From Pseudanabaena sp. M085S1SP2A07QC (GTDB lineage Bacteria > Cyanobacteriota > Cyanobacteriia > Pseudanabaenales > Pseudanabaenaceae), in assembly GCA_020404895.1 (NCBI GenBank), contig JADBWK010000004.1:45506-109505 (forward strand): 64,000 bases of DNA. The letters run 5' to 3'. Below are positions 33,786-42,088 of this stretch, piece after piece. Below the pieces are notes generated by a model. That model was given only the letters and a program-made list of their open reading frames with translations. It ran no database searches and had not been told where the DNA came from. Each line of letters opens with the position of its first letter. Within the stretch, counting starts at the first letter, position 1. The position numbers and the translations under genes are program-made.

Positions 33786-34721
33786 ATGCGTGTTGTCTTT
33801 TTTGGGACTCCTGATTTTGCAGTTCCGACTTTAGAAAAATTATTGTGTGAGCCAGATTTTGAAGTTGTGGGCGTGGTTTCCCAACCTGATACTAGGCGTG
33901 GTAGAGGCAATCAAGTTAGTCCGCCGCCAGTAAAAGCTGCCGCGATCGCAAAAAATCCTGACCTCAAAATTTGGCAACCCGATCGCCTCAAAAAAGATAA
34001 AACTGTACTCGCGGAACTAAAATCACTTGAAGCCGATGTATTTGTAGTTGTAGCTTACGGTCAAATTCTCTGCCAAAAAATCTTGAATATGCCCAATTAT
34101 GGCTGCATTAACGTACATGGTTCACTGCTGCCAAAATATCGCGGTGCGGCTCCGATCCAATGGGCGATCGCCAATGGGGAAAGCATCACAGGCATTACGA
34201 CTATGCAAATGGATGCAGGCATTGATACAGGTGCGATGTTACTCAAAGCAGAGTTAGAAATCTTGCCTGAAGAAAATACCGATATTTTAAGCAGGAAATT
34301 AGCCAATTTAGGTGCAGATTTATTAGTTGATACTCTACGTCAATTGACCACGATTACACCTGAGCCTCAAGATGACGCTTTATCATGCTATTCACCAATG
34401 ATTGGGCGTGAGGATTGGGAACTTGACTGGAATCAAGAGGCGATCGCAGTGCATAATCGGATTCGTGCTTTCTATCCCAATTGCTATACAGATTTTCGTG
34501 GACAAAGATTGAAAATCACGCAGACAGAAGTTCTTTCTGAAGGAATTAGTCTTGATAATGTGGGGAAAGTGACAGAGATTCGCAAAGGTAAAGGATTTGT
34601 GGTGCAGACTGGTAAAGGGCTATTGCTAATTAAAGAAGTGCAACCTGCGGGGAAGAAATTGCAGTCAGGTTGGGATTTTGTTAATGGTATGAGAATAGTG
34701 ATCGGTGAATCTCTTTCATGA
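33786..34721 (+). CDS. fmt: Methionyl-tRNA formyltransferase
   Basis: Fmt formylates initiator Met-tRNA using 10-formyl-THF. The protein is 311 residues from the ATG at 33786. Motifs are VFFGTPDFAVPTLEKL at the N terminus, QPDTRRGRG, the catalytic block NVHGSLLPKYRGAAPIQWAI (about 106-125), and a C-terminal OB-like domain (about 205-311). PurU, which consumes the same cofactor, is 6 kb away but unlinked. The gene ends at a dispersed-repeat fragment. Confidence 0.96.
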   Translation: MRVVFFGTPDFAVPTLEKLLCEPDFEVVGVVSQPDTRRGRGNQVSPPPVKAAAIAKNPDLKIWQPDRLKKDKTVLAELKSLEADVFVVVAYGQILCQKILNMPNYGCINVHGSLLPKYRGAAPIQWAIANGESITGITTMQMDAGIDTGAMLLKAELEILPEENTDILSRKLANLGADLLVDTLRQLTTITPEPQDDALSCYSPMIGREDWELDWNQEAIAVHNRIRAFYPNCYTDFRGQRLKITQTEVLSEGISLDNVGKVTEIRKGKGFVVQTGKGLLLIKEVQPAGKKLQSGWDFVNGMRIVIGESLS

Positions 34722-34725
34722 AAAA

Positions 34726-34798
34726 GCAAAACGTAGGAGCAATTCCTGAATTGCCCCTACGTTGAAATGCGGGTTTTAAGTCTTTTTTGTGTAAGCCC
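34726..34798. repeat. Dispersed repeat, GGGCTTACAC-ended family, copy 2
   Basis: Inverted relative to the copy at 23833. The right end is TTTTGTGTAAGCCC followed by TA, and the core half-site is GAATTGCCCCTAC. The left end is shortened, beginning only a few bases after the fmt stop codon. Confidence 0.7.
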
Positions 34799-34803
34799 TA
34801 ATT

Positions 34804-35664
34804 TTATGGTTTCTTAACAGGAGCATTACTAGGTGCTTGGGCTGGATTCGTGAATGGAGCCTTTTGTGGAGAAAGAGCAGCAAGACGCTTTACCTCGTCT
34901 TTAAATTCAGCAGGAGCTAACTCCAAACCTTTATCAAACAGTTTCTTGGCTTCATCTTCCTTGCCTTGGATTTGTCTTAATTGTGCCTTTCCAACATAAG
35001 GACGGAAGTCTTTCGCGCTTTCTTTGATCATCTGATCATAAGTTGCGATCGCCTCATCAATCCGATCTTGTTGACGATAGACTTCGCCTAAAATCCAACG
35101 GACTGAACCAGTATCTACAGCATTTGCTTGGACTTTGTTGGCTGTTTCCGCTGTCTTCAGCGTATCTTGGAGAATGCCGATCGCGGATTCAGGGCGCTTG
35201 TCGGTTAGCTCGATGCTAACGATACTTTGGAGCGCAGGGATATATCCCGGCTTGGTGGTCAAAATCTTGCGATATTCTGCTAAAGCATTTTTAGGATCTT
35301 TAAGTTCAATGTAAGTACGCGCTAGGGTCATCCTATATTCAGGTTGATCAGGAAAAGTATCAGCAAGGGTTTGTAATGGCTCAATGGTTTCTTTGGTTTT
35401 GCCAAGTTGATTTCTGAGATTTACAAGACCAATCAACGCAGTTTGATTTTTAGGATCGCTTTTTAGTACGGCTTCAAAACCCTCGATCTGGATTTTGATC
35501 CGATCTTGCTCTGAGGTATTTGCGTTGGCGTTATTAGCTGCTTGCGGATTAGGTGATGAAAATAACCCCCCGATCAGTGGTGCGATCGATACACCTAAAA
35601 ATGAGAGAGTAACTACGATTAAGACACCATTAATAATCCATTGCCTTGCTGTACGTTGAGTCAC
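34804..35664 (-). CDS. Membrane-anchored TPR protein
   Basis: The frame is open from 35751, but a GTG at 35664 has AGGG eight bases upstream and begins VTQRTARQWI before the TM segment, so I use it (286 residues). Alternatives are ATGs at 35694 and 35691. After one TM segment (about 9-31) come four to six TPR-like helical repeats (for example DPKNQTALIGLVNLRNQLGK and FPDQPEYRMTLARTYIELKD). The C-terminal tail is Pro-rich. The role is unknown; such proteins usually scaffold membrane assemblies. Confidence 0.8.
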   Translation of the reverse strand: MTQRTARQWIINGVLIVVTLSFLGVSIAPLIGGLFSSPNPQAANNANANTSEQDRIKIQIEGFEAVLKSDPKNQTALIGLVNLRNQLGKTKETIEPLQTLADTFPDQPEYRMTLARTYIELKDPKNALAEYRKILTTKPGYIPALQSIVSIELTDKRPESAIGILQDTLKTAETANKVQANAVDTGSVRWILGEVYRQQDRIDEAIATYDQMIKESAKDFRPYVGKAQLRQIQGKEDEAKKLFDKGLELAPAEFKDEVKRLAALSPQKAPFTNPAQAPSNAPVKKP

Positions 35665-35749
35665 AATATTTACCCTAAATGAAAAATACATCATAGTGTA
35701 ACCCAACAATAAAACCACGGCAAAAAGTGCTTTTAACCTTAGTAAAGCC

Positions 35750-35792
35750 AATTTTATTTTTGCAGCACTGTGGGCGCAGCAAAAATAAAATT
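35750..35792. terminator. Hairpin after priA
   Basis: AATTTTATTTTTGC and its exact complement with a 15-base loop, directly past the priA stop. Confidence 0.55.
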
Positions 35793-35801
35793 AATTTCCA
35801 T

Positions 35802-38378
35802 TTACAAAATCGTGAGCGGATCGACATCGATCGCAACTCGCACAGCCTTAGCTTTAACCAACATTCGCAACTCTTCTAGACTTGGGACATTAGGTAAAAC
35901 TTCAGGAGCAAACTTGAGTAAAATCTGCCAGCGATAACGATTAGCTACTTTTGCGATCGTGGCGGGAGTTGCTCCTAAAATGTCCCAATCATTCTCTAAT
36001 TGACGCAAATATTCCGCTAATTCATTAGCGGCTCTCTCAACAGCGTTACCACTCTCGCTACTGAGATGAATCAACACCATCTGTCCCATCGGTGGATAGC
36101 GTAGAGCCTCACGCATTTCCAACTCAGTCTGCATAAATGCTTCCAACTGATAGGTTTGCACCGCTTGCATGGCAGGATGTTCTGGGGTATAGGTTTGCAT
36201 GATTACTTTGCCATCTTCTTCGCCACGACCTGCGCGACCTGCCACCTGTAGCAAGGTTTGGGCGGCTCTCTCTCCAGCGCGATAATCCGAGAAGTTTAAT
36301 AATCCATCTGCCGATACTACACCCACTAAAGTTACTTGAGGAATATCCAAACCCTTAGTTAGCATTTGCGTTCCCACTAATAAATCTGCTTCTCCAGCAC
36401 GGAACTGATCGATTAATAAACGATGCTGATCTTTATTGCGCGTAGTATCACTATCAAAGCGAATCAAGCGAATATTTGGGAATAATTTTGCGAGTTCCTG
36501 TTCCACTTTTTGAGTTCCACTGCCAAAATGCTTGAAATATGGTGAACCGCATTCAGGACAAGCCTTGGGCTGAATTAGAGTGTAGTTACAATAATGGCAA
36601 CGTAAATGAGCAGATTTTGGTTGATGGGCAGTGGGTGAGATGGGATCGTGATAGGAGAGCGAAACATCACAGTTAGGACATTCGGCAACATAGCCACAGG
36701 AACGGCAGGAAACAAAAGTACTATAGCCGCGCCGATGGATGAAGAGAATTCCCTGTTGCTTGGCTTCCAGCATCTCTGCGATCGCATCTTGCAACTTGCG
36801 ACTTAAAATCGAGTAATTGCCAGCTTTAAATTCATCACGCATATCGACGACTTCAATCGTTGGCATGTCTTTATTGCCAATGCGTTGTGGAAGTTCTAGA
36901 TAGATAGACTTCCCTTCTTGATGAGCATAGATTACTTCTGCGGAAGGAGTTGCCGAACCGAGAACAAGAGGGATATTCTCTAACTGAGATCGCCATTCAG
37001 CGATCGTCCGCGCATGGTAACAGGGCTGGGGTTGATCTTGCTTGAAACTATTGTCATGCTCCTCGTCCATCACAATTAAACCCAAATTAGAAAGCGGTGC
37101 AAATACTGCCGATCTCGTCCCGATCACAATTTGAGCTTCACCCGTGAGCATCAAGCGCCATGTATCAAAGCGCTCTCCTTCGGATAATTGACTATGATAA
37201 ACATTCACCCTCGCATCCCCAAATCTCGCTCGAAAGCGATCAGTAAGCTGTGGTGTTAAGCCAATTTCAGGAACGAGAACTAGTGCCGATTTTCCTGCTG
37301 TGAGTACGGCAGCGATCGCTTGTAGATATACTTCCGTTTTTCCTGAGCCTGTGACTCCATGCAGGAGAAAATGCGGTGCGGCTTGATCTGTGAACGCCTT
37401 CAAAATTTGTTGCAATGCCGCATCTTGATCGGGGGTGAGATCTTTATTGCGATCGCGTGTGACTGTATGACTTTTACCACCTAATCGTAGCGACTCTTGT
37501 TTAGAGATCGTGACATAGCCTTTATTTGCCAGAGTTTGTATAACCGAAACTGAGGTTTTCGCGATTTTACATAATTGTGTTTTTAAACATTCACCACCTT
37601 GATGTTGTAAAATCGTGAGAATCTCTGCTTGTCTTGTAGTGACTTCACTATCTGGTATTTTAAGTAAAATGACTACATCTTCATATTTTGGTTGTGGTCG
37701 ATTTGGCAGTTCTAGAAATGTATCAATCCATTCTAATTTCTGAAGTTCCTTTAAGCCTGAACTAGTATATCTACCAAGTTTTTGCTGAATATAACGGCGA
37801 CTAATTCCCTTGGGATTATTCTTATGCTCTTGCAAAAAATCCCAAACCATTTGTGCTGCTTTGGGAATTGCCCTCACCCCTAACCCCTCTCCCAGAGGGA
37901 GAGGGGAAAAAGAATCTCCCTCTCCCTCTGGGAGAGGGGAAAAAGAATCTGGCTCCCCCTCTCTCTCTGGGAGAGGGGGCTGGGGGGTGAGGGTCTGCTT
38001 TACTTTAATTCGATAATGAGACTGATCTAGCAACTTAGGAGGCAGAGCTGTTTTTACTGTCTGCATCACAGGTGTACGATAATAATCCGCTGTACGAATC
38101 AGCATCTCCCAATAAGCCCTTGGGAAAATACCTGAACTAACTACAGCACTAACTGATTTAATCTCTGTATCTAAATTCGCGATCGCAGAGGTGTCAGAAA
38201 TTTGTAATGCGATCGCGCCTACATGACGATTACCTAATGGAACGCTGAGAATATCTCCTATTTGAATATTAATATCTTCAGGAATACGATAGGTCAGCAA
38301 ATCCTCTATTCCAATACAATCAACGATGACGCTGACATAGCGATCGCAATTAATATTCGCTAAATCAAATATTTCCAT
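35802..38378 (-). CDS. priA: Primosomal helicase PriA with an in-frame repeat insertion
   Basis: PriA restarts stalled forks by loading the replicative helicase. From the ATG at 38378 it has 858 residues. The 3'-end binding domain is at the N terminus. Walker A GVTGSGKTEVYL is near 336, the DEEH box near 434, and a zinc module with paired CxxC motifs (CRSCGYVAECPNCD, CHYCNY, CPECG) lies at about 565-610. QVAGRAGRGEEDGKV is a late helicase motif. About 40 residues (TPQPPLPEREGEP through PLPLGEGLGV) between the N-terminal and winged-helix regions are encoded by a dispersed C/G-rich repeat. In-frame ATG at 38453 is an alternative start. Confidence 0.93.
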   Translation of the reverse strand: MEIFDLANINCDRYVSVIVDCIGIEDLLTYRIPEDINIQIGDILSVPLGNRHVGAIALQISDTSAIANLDTEIKSVSAVVSSGIFPRAYWEMLIRTADYYRTPVMQTVKTALPPKLLDQSHYRIKVKQTLTPQPPLPEREGEPDSFSPLPEGEGDSFSPLPLGEGLGVRAIPKAAQMVWDFLQEHKNNPKGISRRYIQQKLGRYTSSGLKELQKLEWIDTFLELPNRPQPKYEDVVILLKIPDSEVTTRQAEILTILQHQGGECLKTQLCKIAKTSVSVIQTLANKGYVTISKQESLRLGGKSHTVTRDRNKDLTPDQDAALQQILKAFTDQAAPHFLLHGVTGSGKTEVYLQAIAAVLTAGKSALVLVPEIGLTPQLTDRFRARFGDARVNVYHSQLSEGERFDTWRLMLTGEAQIVIGTRSAVFAPLSNLGLIVMDEEHDNSFKQDQPQPCYHARTIAEWRSQLENIPLVLGSATPSAEVIYAHQEGKSIYLELPQRIGNKDMPTIEVVDMRDEFKAGNYSILSRKLQDAIAEMLEAKQQGILFIHRRGYSTFVSCRSCGYVAECPNCDVSLSYHDPISPTAHQPKSAHLRCHYCNYTLIQPKACPECGSPYFKHFGSGTQKVEQELAKLFPNIRLIRFDSDTTRNKDQHRLLIDQFRAGEADLLVGTQMLTKGLDIPQVTLVGVVSADGLLNFSDYRAGERAAQTLLQVAGRAGRGEEDGKVIMQTYTPEHPAMQAVQTYQLEAFMQTELEMREALRYPPMGQMVLIHLSSESGNAVERAANELAEYLRQLENDWDILGATPATIAKVANRYRWQILLKFAPEVLPNVPSLEELRMLVKAKAVRVAIDVDPLTIL
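37870..37992. repeat. C/G-rich dispersed repeat inside priA
   Basis: Three units built on CCCTCTCCCAGAGGGAGAGG-type hairpins, with direct repeats of GGGGAAAAAGAATCT, run in frame through priA. All frames are open across it. The type is a common intergenic repeat in cyanobacteria. Confidence 0.85.
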
Positions 38379-38445
38379 GTTTTCGACAATTTTCCCAGGC
38401 GTAGGCTCTATTATATTTGTTACTGATTTCGTTACGTGCAATATT

Positions 38446-38778
38446 TTAAGCACAAGCGACAGTCTGAACTTTAATATCTACTTGAAGAGTTTTACGCAGG
38501 ACTTTGAGAATAGCGGTGAGATTATCCATTGTGGGATTGCCTTTTGCAGAGAGCATTCTATGAAGGCTTTTGCTGGGTTTAGCAGTGGCGATCGCTAGTT
38601 CTTCAAATCCGATGGTTGCATTAACTAGAGCTCTCAATATGAGTCTCGCTGTTTCTGGTTCGCCATTGAGAAAAAGGGAAATAGCTTCGTCAAGTAAAGC
38701 GGCGGCAAATGTGGAATCTCTTTGGACTCTTGCATTGACTGTTTCTTTAAAGTCGTGTGTTAGCGGGATAGTTGTCAT
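38446..38778 (-). CDS. HTH antitoxin-like regulator (HigA type)
   Basis: A 110-residue protein whose C-terminal 55 residues form a lambda-repressor-like HTH: FEELAIATAKPSKSLHRMLS and PTMDNLTAILKVLRKTL. The N-terminal part (TFAAALLDEAISLFLNGEPE) matches antitoxins paired with RelE/HigB toxins of the DUF891 kind. The toxin gene normally lies immediately upstream, and there only a broken 5' fragment remains (38788-38880). The antitoxin is thus probably orphaned. Its 3' end overlaps the open frame upstream of priA by a few bases. Confidence 0.8.
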   Translation of the reverse strand: MTTIPLTHDFKETVNARVQRDSTFAAALLDEAISLFLNGEPETARLILRALVNATIGFEELAIATAKPSKSLHRMLSAKGNPTMDNLTAILKVLRKTLQVDIKVQTVACA

Positions 38779-38787
38779 TTTTTCTTA

Positions 38788-38880
38788 TCACTTTTGCCGC
38801 AGCGAGATCGCATCTAGATTGTCGAACCATTTCTGATAGGGGTTTGAGCCATCTTCTTGGATATATTCTTGAACTTTCAT
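38788..38880 (-). pseudogene. RelE/HigB-like toxin 5' remnant
   Basis: The 30-codon frame [20 protein letters not shown] ... NLDA matches the conserved N terminus of RelE/HigB-type toxins (MKxxEYxxxDGxxPYxxWxxxLDA). After NLDA a frame change occurs at GCGATCTCGCTGCGG: the alternative frame reads AAAKV, the expected continuation. The rest of the toxin, including catalytic residues, is missing. The antitoxin ATG begins nine bases after the stop. Position and strand fit the toxin-antitoxin order. Confidence 0.75.
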
Positions 38881-39006
38881 ACTAAGTACCAGAGTAACTT
38901 ATATGTTACTTATGGTCAAGACATATTTTTAGCAATCGCCTAAATCAAATCCTAAACACATTTGCTCGCTTGGCTGCTTTAAAAATTACAGATGTTGTTT
39001 TTGTGA

Positions 39007-39386
39007 TTAGGCGATCGCATAGCCTGATATTTGACGGATATAAACGGGCTGAAAACCGATGACAATATCTTCTTTTGGTACGCCTTTTTCGACGAGGGCT
39101 TGACCAATATCGAGTTTGGTATTGTTGATTTGAATCCAAATTTTGCTGTTTTTACTCCCTTCCCACCAAAGAAATATACATCGAAAACCAAAAATTAGCG
39201 TTGCGGCGCTTTGCGCCGCAACGTATAATCCGTCACTGGGAAGGGAGTAATATCTAAGTGCATGGAACAACCGTAGAACCTTTCTTTTTTGTTCCAACCA
39301 ACGCCTAGAACTTGATAATGATCCTGTTCTGTATCAAATAGGGTTTGGATCTCAATATCGCCATAGGAGGGCTTGTAGGATGCATA
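39007..39386 (-). pseudogene. xisI: xisI pseudogene broken by two insertions
   Basis: The minus-strand reading ASYKPSYGDIEIQTLFDTEQ, DHYQVLGVGW, then GCSMHLDI and, after the insert, KIWIQINNTKLDIGQALVEK with VPKEDIVIGFQP, is the XisI family (fdxN-element excision controlling factor, now common with XisH in cyanobacteria). A 93-bp element interrupts it after HLDI. Deleting it with one TA gives HLDIKNSKIWIQ without a break. The N-terminal ~18 codons are missing where an IS630-type end begins at 39387. No xisH is present. Confidence 0.88.
39153..39249. mobile_element. 93-bp TA-target MITE in xisI
   Basis: Body 39155-39247 with TA on each side. Perfect 11-base terminal inverted repeats CTCCCTTCCCA / TGGGAAGGGAG. 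An internal palindrome CGTTGCGGCGC-TTT-GCGCCGCAACG lies off-centre. Its ends differ from those of the 104-bp family. Confidence 0.9.
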
Positions 39387-39502
39387 TAGCAATCCTAAAT
39401 GATTTGTGAGAGAATAGAAATAGGAAATATATTTCTAGAGGTCATGAAAATGACAGAAGAACTGCAAGAATTTATCGAAACAAATCGAGATGCAAGAGAA
39501 TT
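39385..39502 (+). mobile_element. IS630-type element left end with transposase N terminus
   Basis: It starts after TA (39385-39386) with TAGCAATCCTAAATGATTTG. An ATG at 39444 preceded by AGAGG encodes MKMTEELQEFIETNRDARE, which matches the start of IS630-like HTH transposases (LQEFIETNPDARE...). Homology stops near 39500, where sequence of a neighbouring gene in antisense takes over. The rest of the element is lost. Confidence 0.75.
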
Positions 39503-40330
39503 TCGGCTACGGTCATCATCATCTTCATCGCCATCCTCATATTTTTTGGAGACAACAATGGGCTTCATTGGTTTAACAGAACTACCTATCTGGACATTGG
39601 TATTTTCAATGACCACCGTTTGAGTAGACTGTGTAGTCGTTGATTGAGAAATATTTGTAATTCCTAAGGCGCGATCAGAAAGTACGGCATTATTAGAAGA
39701 GTTGTTTGATATATTTGTAGAAGGGTTACTGGTATTGGTATATACCACCGAAGAAATTTGTCCAGCTTTTACCTCAGACGCACTAGCTGTGACAATTGAT
39801 GTAAAAGATTTTACTTCTTCGATTTCAAATCTTGCATCTTTGACCCCATTTGGTAAGTCATAGCGAATACTAGTAACTGCCTTGAGATCGCCATTGTAAA
39901 TATTATCAAGAGAGATTTTTTCGCTCAGCGAACTCAAGGAAATCACTTCTACAACGGTAGACTGTCTTCCTGCATTTTTGGAGAGCAATCTAGCACCTGA
40001 ATTGGTATAGACTTCACGCCATTCCCCAGCACGTTTTACATAAAGCTGATACACCGCGTTTTCGTAGGTAGTCGAAGGCTTATTGGCAATATCTAGTAAG
40101 ATGCCAATGCTTGAGAGGTTGCCAGAGTTGTCAAGCAAACGCAATAGCTGTATGTCTGTTTGCCAGTCCTGTGGAACTTGAGCAACAATTTGGGGAACAG
40201 ATGGAGATGCGATCGCTTCTATAGTACTTAGAAAAGATGCTGAAGTAAGAGTTGCTGTTAGAAAACATAGAGATGTCTTCTAGAATCTATTGCTTATTTG
40301 GCTACGAAGTTTTTTACTGACCATATTCAT
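39395..40330 (-). pseudogene. Exported hypothetical protein, nonsense codon and altered 3' end
   Basis: From an ATG at 40330 the minus strand reads MNMVSKKLRSQISNRF, then TAG (40282-40280), then KTSLCFLTATLTSASFLSTI in the same frame. That is a complete signal peptide interrupted by an amber codon. The frame continues to 39395 with a mature domain (about 60-180, VYQLYVKRAGEWREVYTNSG) and an Asn/Ser-rich then acidic tail (EDGDEDDDDRS). The last ~35 codons are antisense of an IS630 end, so the native C terminus is lost. No ATG remains between the stop and the signal peptide. I recognise no family. Confidence 0.75.
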
Positions 40331-40433
40331 CGTTATTTATTCCAAAGCTCGATCTCTCTAAGAGACGAGCTTCTTAATTTTTTGTTCTACCACAAAAATA
40401 GGGTTTGCACTAAATAAGCCCAGCATAACTATA

Positions 40434-40488
40434 AAAACCCAAAATGCTGTGCCGCGAGCTAAGCTTGCGGCACAGCATTTTGGGTTTT
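40434..40488. repeat. Perfect 22-bp-arm palindrome
   Basis: AAAACCCAAAATGCTGTGCC onward with an 11-base loop, then the exact complement. It lies between the exported-protein pseudogene start and the 3' end of the next minus-strand gene, and could terminate the latter. Confidence 0.65.
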
Positions 40489-40558
40489 CAGTTTACTTAT
40501 GCCGAACTACTCAGATTTGATTAAAGAATCAAGACTCTATCAGAGAATTTTGAGGATT

Positions 40559-40978
40559 TTACAGAAATCGTGATATTTGAATTTGCGTCCAAAAATTTTG
40601 GCAACGATCGCCTAAACTCGCGATCGGAAATCTTGTTTGCAATCGCCATTTATCTAATAACAAATGCCCCATCGGTGTCAGCCGAAAACTATCAGTAATG
40701 CCTTGACCATCTACTTCACGGCGTAATACTCCAACTTGAATTAGCCATAACAAATCATTTTCCGTACTGATTAAATTAGTAGGATTAGTTGAATATTGAT
40801 TTTTGATCCCCTCATTACCAGCGATCGCTCTGAGATTTACGCCCTGTGTTGCCATATTTGCAAACAACTTCACCGTAAATGGAGCACATCGTAAAGCCAC
40901 TTCGGCTCTTCGTAATATTTGCGGGGAATATTCAGCAAAATTTTTGCTGTTTTGTTTACTTAAAGTATCCATTGACAT
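40559..40978 (-). CDS. Npun_F0494-like conserved hypothetical protein
   Basis: A 139-residue protein that I associate with a small cyanobacterial family (Npun_F0494 type). Conserved-looking parts are YSPQILRRAEVALRCAPFTV (about 17-36), TENDLLWLIQVGVLRREVDG (about 72) and DSFRLTPMGHLLLDKW. The C-terminal half resembles a winged helix. The function is unknown. An ATG six bases in is an alternative start. Confidence 0.65.
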   Translation of the reverse strand: MSMDTLSKQNSKNFAEYSPQILRRAEVALRCAPFTVKLFANMATQGVNLRAIAGNEGIKNQYSTNPTNLISTENDLLWLIQVGVLRREVDGQGITDSFRLTPMGHLLLDKWRLQTRFPIASLGDRCQNFWTQIQISRFL

Positions 40979-41033
40979 AGCAATTTGTAATTACTGATAT
41001 AAATAGGGAGACATAATTAAATATAAAAACCTA

Positions 41034-41076
41034 AAAGCCTTATTCTGACCGCTAAGCTGGCAGAATAAGGCTTTTA
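41034..41076. repeat. 15-bp-arm inverted repeat
   Basis: AAAAGCCTTATTCTG, a 13-base loop and the exact complement followed by T-rich sequence. It lies downstream of the small basic protein gene on the minus strand. Confidence 0.55.
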
Positions 41077-41198
41077 TTCTTTTTTTTGGATTGAAACAAC
41101 TAGTTTAATAGTTAATAACTAATGCTAGCAGCACTATCTATCACTAGCATTAACCTTTCGATATAAGAAAACTTAACTTTTTACTTACTAAATTCAAA

Positions 41199-41294
41199 TT
41201 AATTGTATCTATTAGGATCTTTTTTCTCTTTCTTCTCAGAAGGATCTTTTTTCGGTTTTTTGGTCTCTTTATTGCCCTTTTGTTCTTTAGACAT
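41199..41294 (-). CDS. Small basic protein (31 aa)
   Basis: The 31-codon frame begins MSKEQKGNKETKKPKKDPSE and ends KKDPNRYN. It resembles the widespread tiny lysine-rich proteins starting M(S/A)xEQKxNxExKKPKK found in many bacteria, function unknown. The composition is almost entirely polar. A ribosome site (GGAGAAAAT) lies just upstream of the ATG on the minus strand. It is isolated in a 500-base gap. Confidence 0.7.
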   Translation of the reverse strand: MSKEQKGNKETKKPKKDPSEKKEKKDPNRYN

Positions 41295-41500
41295 TATTTT
41301 CTCCACTGTCGATAAAAAACGAGAATAAGCACTATTTAATAACGCTTATTACTATTATTCTACCTTAATCCTAAATAATCTGTGAGCTTTATCCCGAAAG
41401 CAGTGCAATCCAATAGGGTGAAGTGTAATTAATGTTGATCGCCTTATATTTGAATCAATAGTTACAAACAGCTAAATATGCCAGCTAGAGAGCGATCGTC

Positions 41501-42088
41501 ATGATGTCCACTCAAGATTCTAAAACTCATCACTCTCCGACAACTAATGCCCTCGCTATGGGGATGGCTATCAAAAAATTGTATGAGATGGGGCGTAAAG
41601 ATTTTGATTCAGAAAACTTTTCAGGGCTGAAATTATCCTGCTGTAAGCTGTCATCGATTAGCTTTACTAGCTCAGATTTGCGAAATGCTGATCTTGACCT
41701 AACTGATTTGAGTGAGTCTGACCTGCGGGGAGCTAATTTAGAGAGAGCTACTCTTAATTTTACTAATTTGACTAACGCTGATTTAAGTAACGCAAACTTA
41801 AAAGAAGCAAATCTGGGGGGGGCAGATTTGAGTGGAGCAATTTTGAGAGGGGCAAATCTGAGTAATGCAAATTTACGGGGGGCAAATCTGAGCAATGCTC
41901 GTATTGAGTTTGCAAATTTACAATGGGCTGACTTAACGGGGGCTAACTGTTTTGGTTGCGATCTAAGCTATGCCAATCTACAACATGCGAACTTGACTGA
42001 AGCTTGTCTAGATAGTGCCAATTTATTAAAAAGCAATTTTGAGTATGCCCTGCTAGATGGCACAACGCTAAACAACGCCAGCTACTAA
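41501..42088 (+). CDS. Pentapeptide repeat protein
   Basis: The 195-residue protein has about 23 consecutive A(D/N)LxX pentapeptides from residue 60 to 185 (for example LRGANLERATLNFTNLTNAD), forming a right-handed quadrilateral beta helix. The N-terminal 45 residues (HSPTTNALAMGMAIKKLYEM) are different. Roles of these proteins in cyanobacteria are mostly unknown. Two adjacent ATG codons are possible starts. The last codons and stop lie in a 30-bp-arm perfect palindrome. Confidence 0.9.
   Translation: MMSTQDSKTHHSPTTNALAMGMAIKKLYEMGRKDFDSENFSGLKLSCCKLSSISFTSSDLRNADLDLTDLSESDLRGANLERATLNFTNLTNADLSNANLKEANLGGADLSGAILRGANLSNANLRGANLSNARIEFANLQWADLTGANCFGCDLSYANLQHANLTEACLDSANLLKSNFEYALLDGTTLNNASY

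Noticed and set aside
37810..38016. Plus-strand open frame of 68 codons (TPNPSPRGRGEKE-like)
   Set aside because: It is the antisense of the dispersed repeat inside priA; this repeat is open in many frames and yields spurious proteins in many cyanobacterial genomes.
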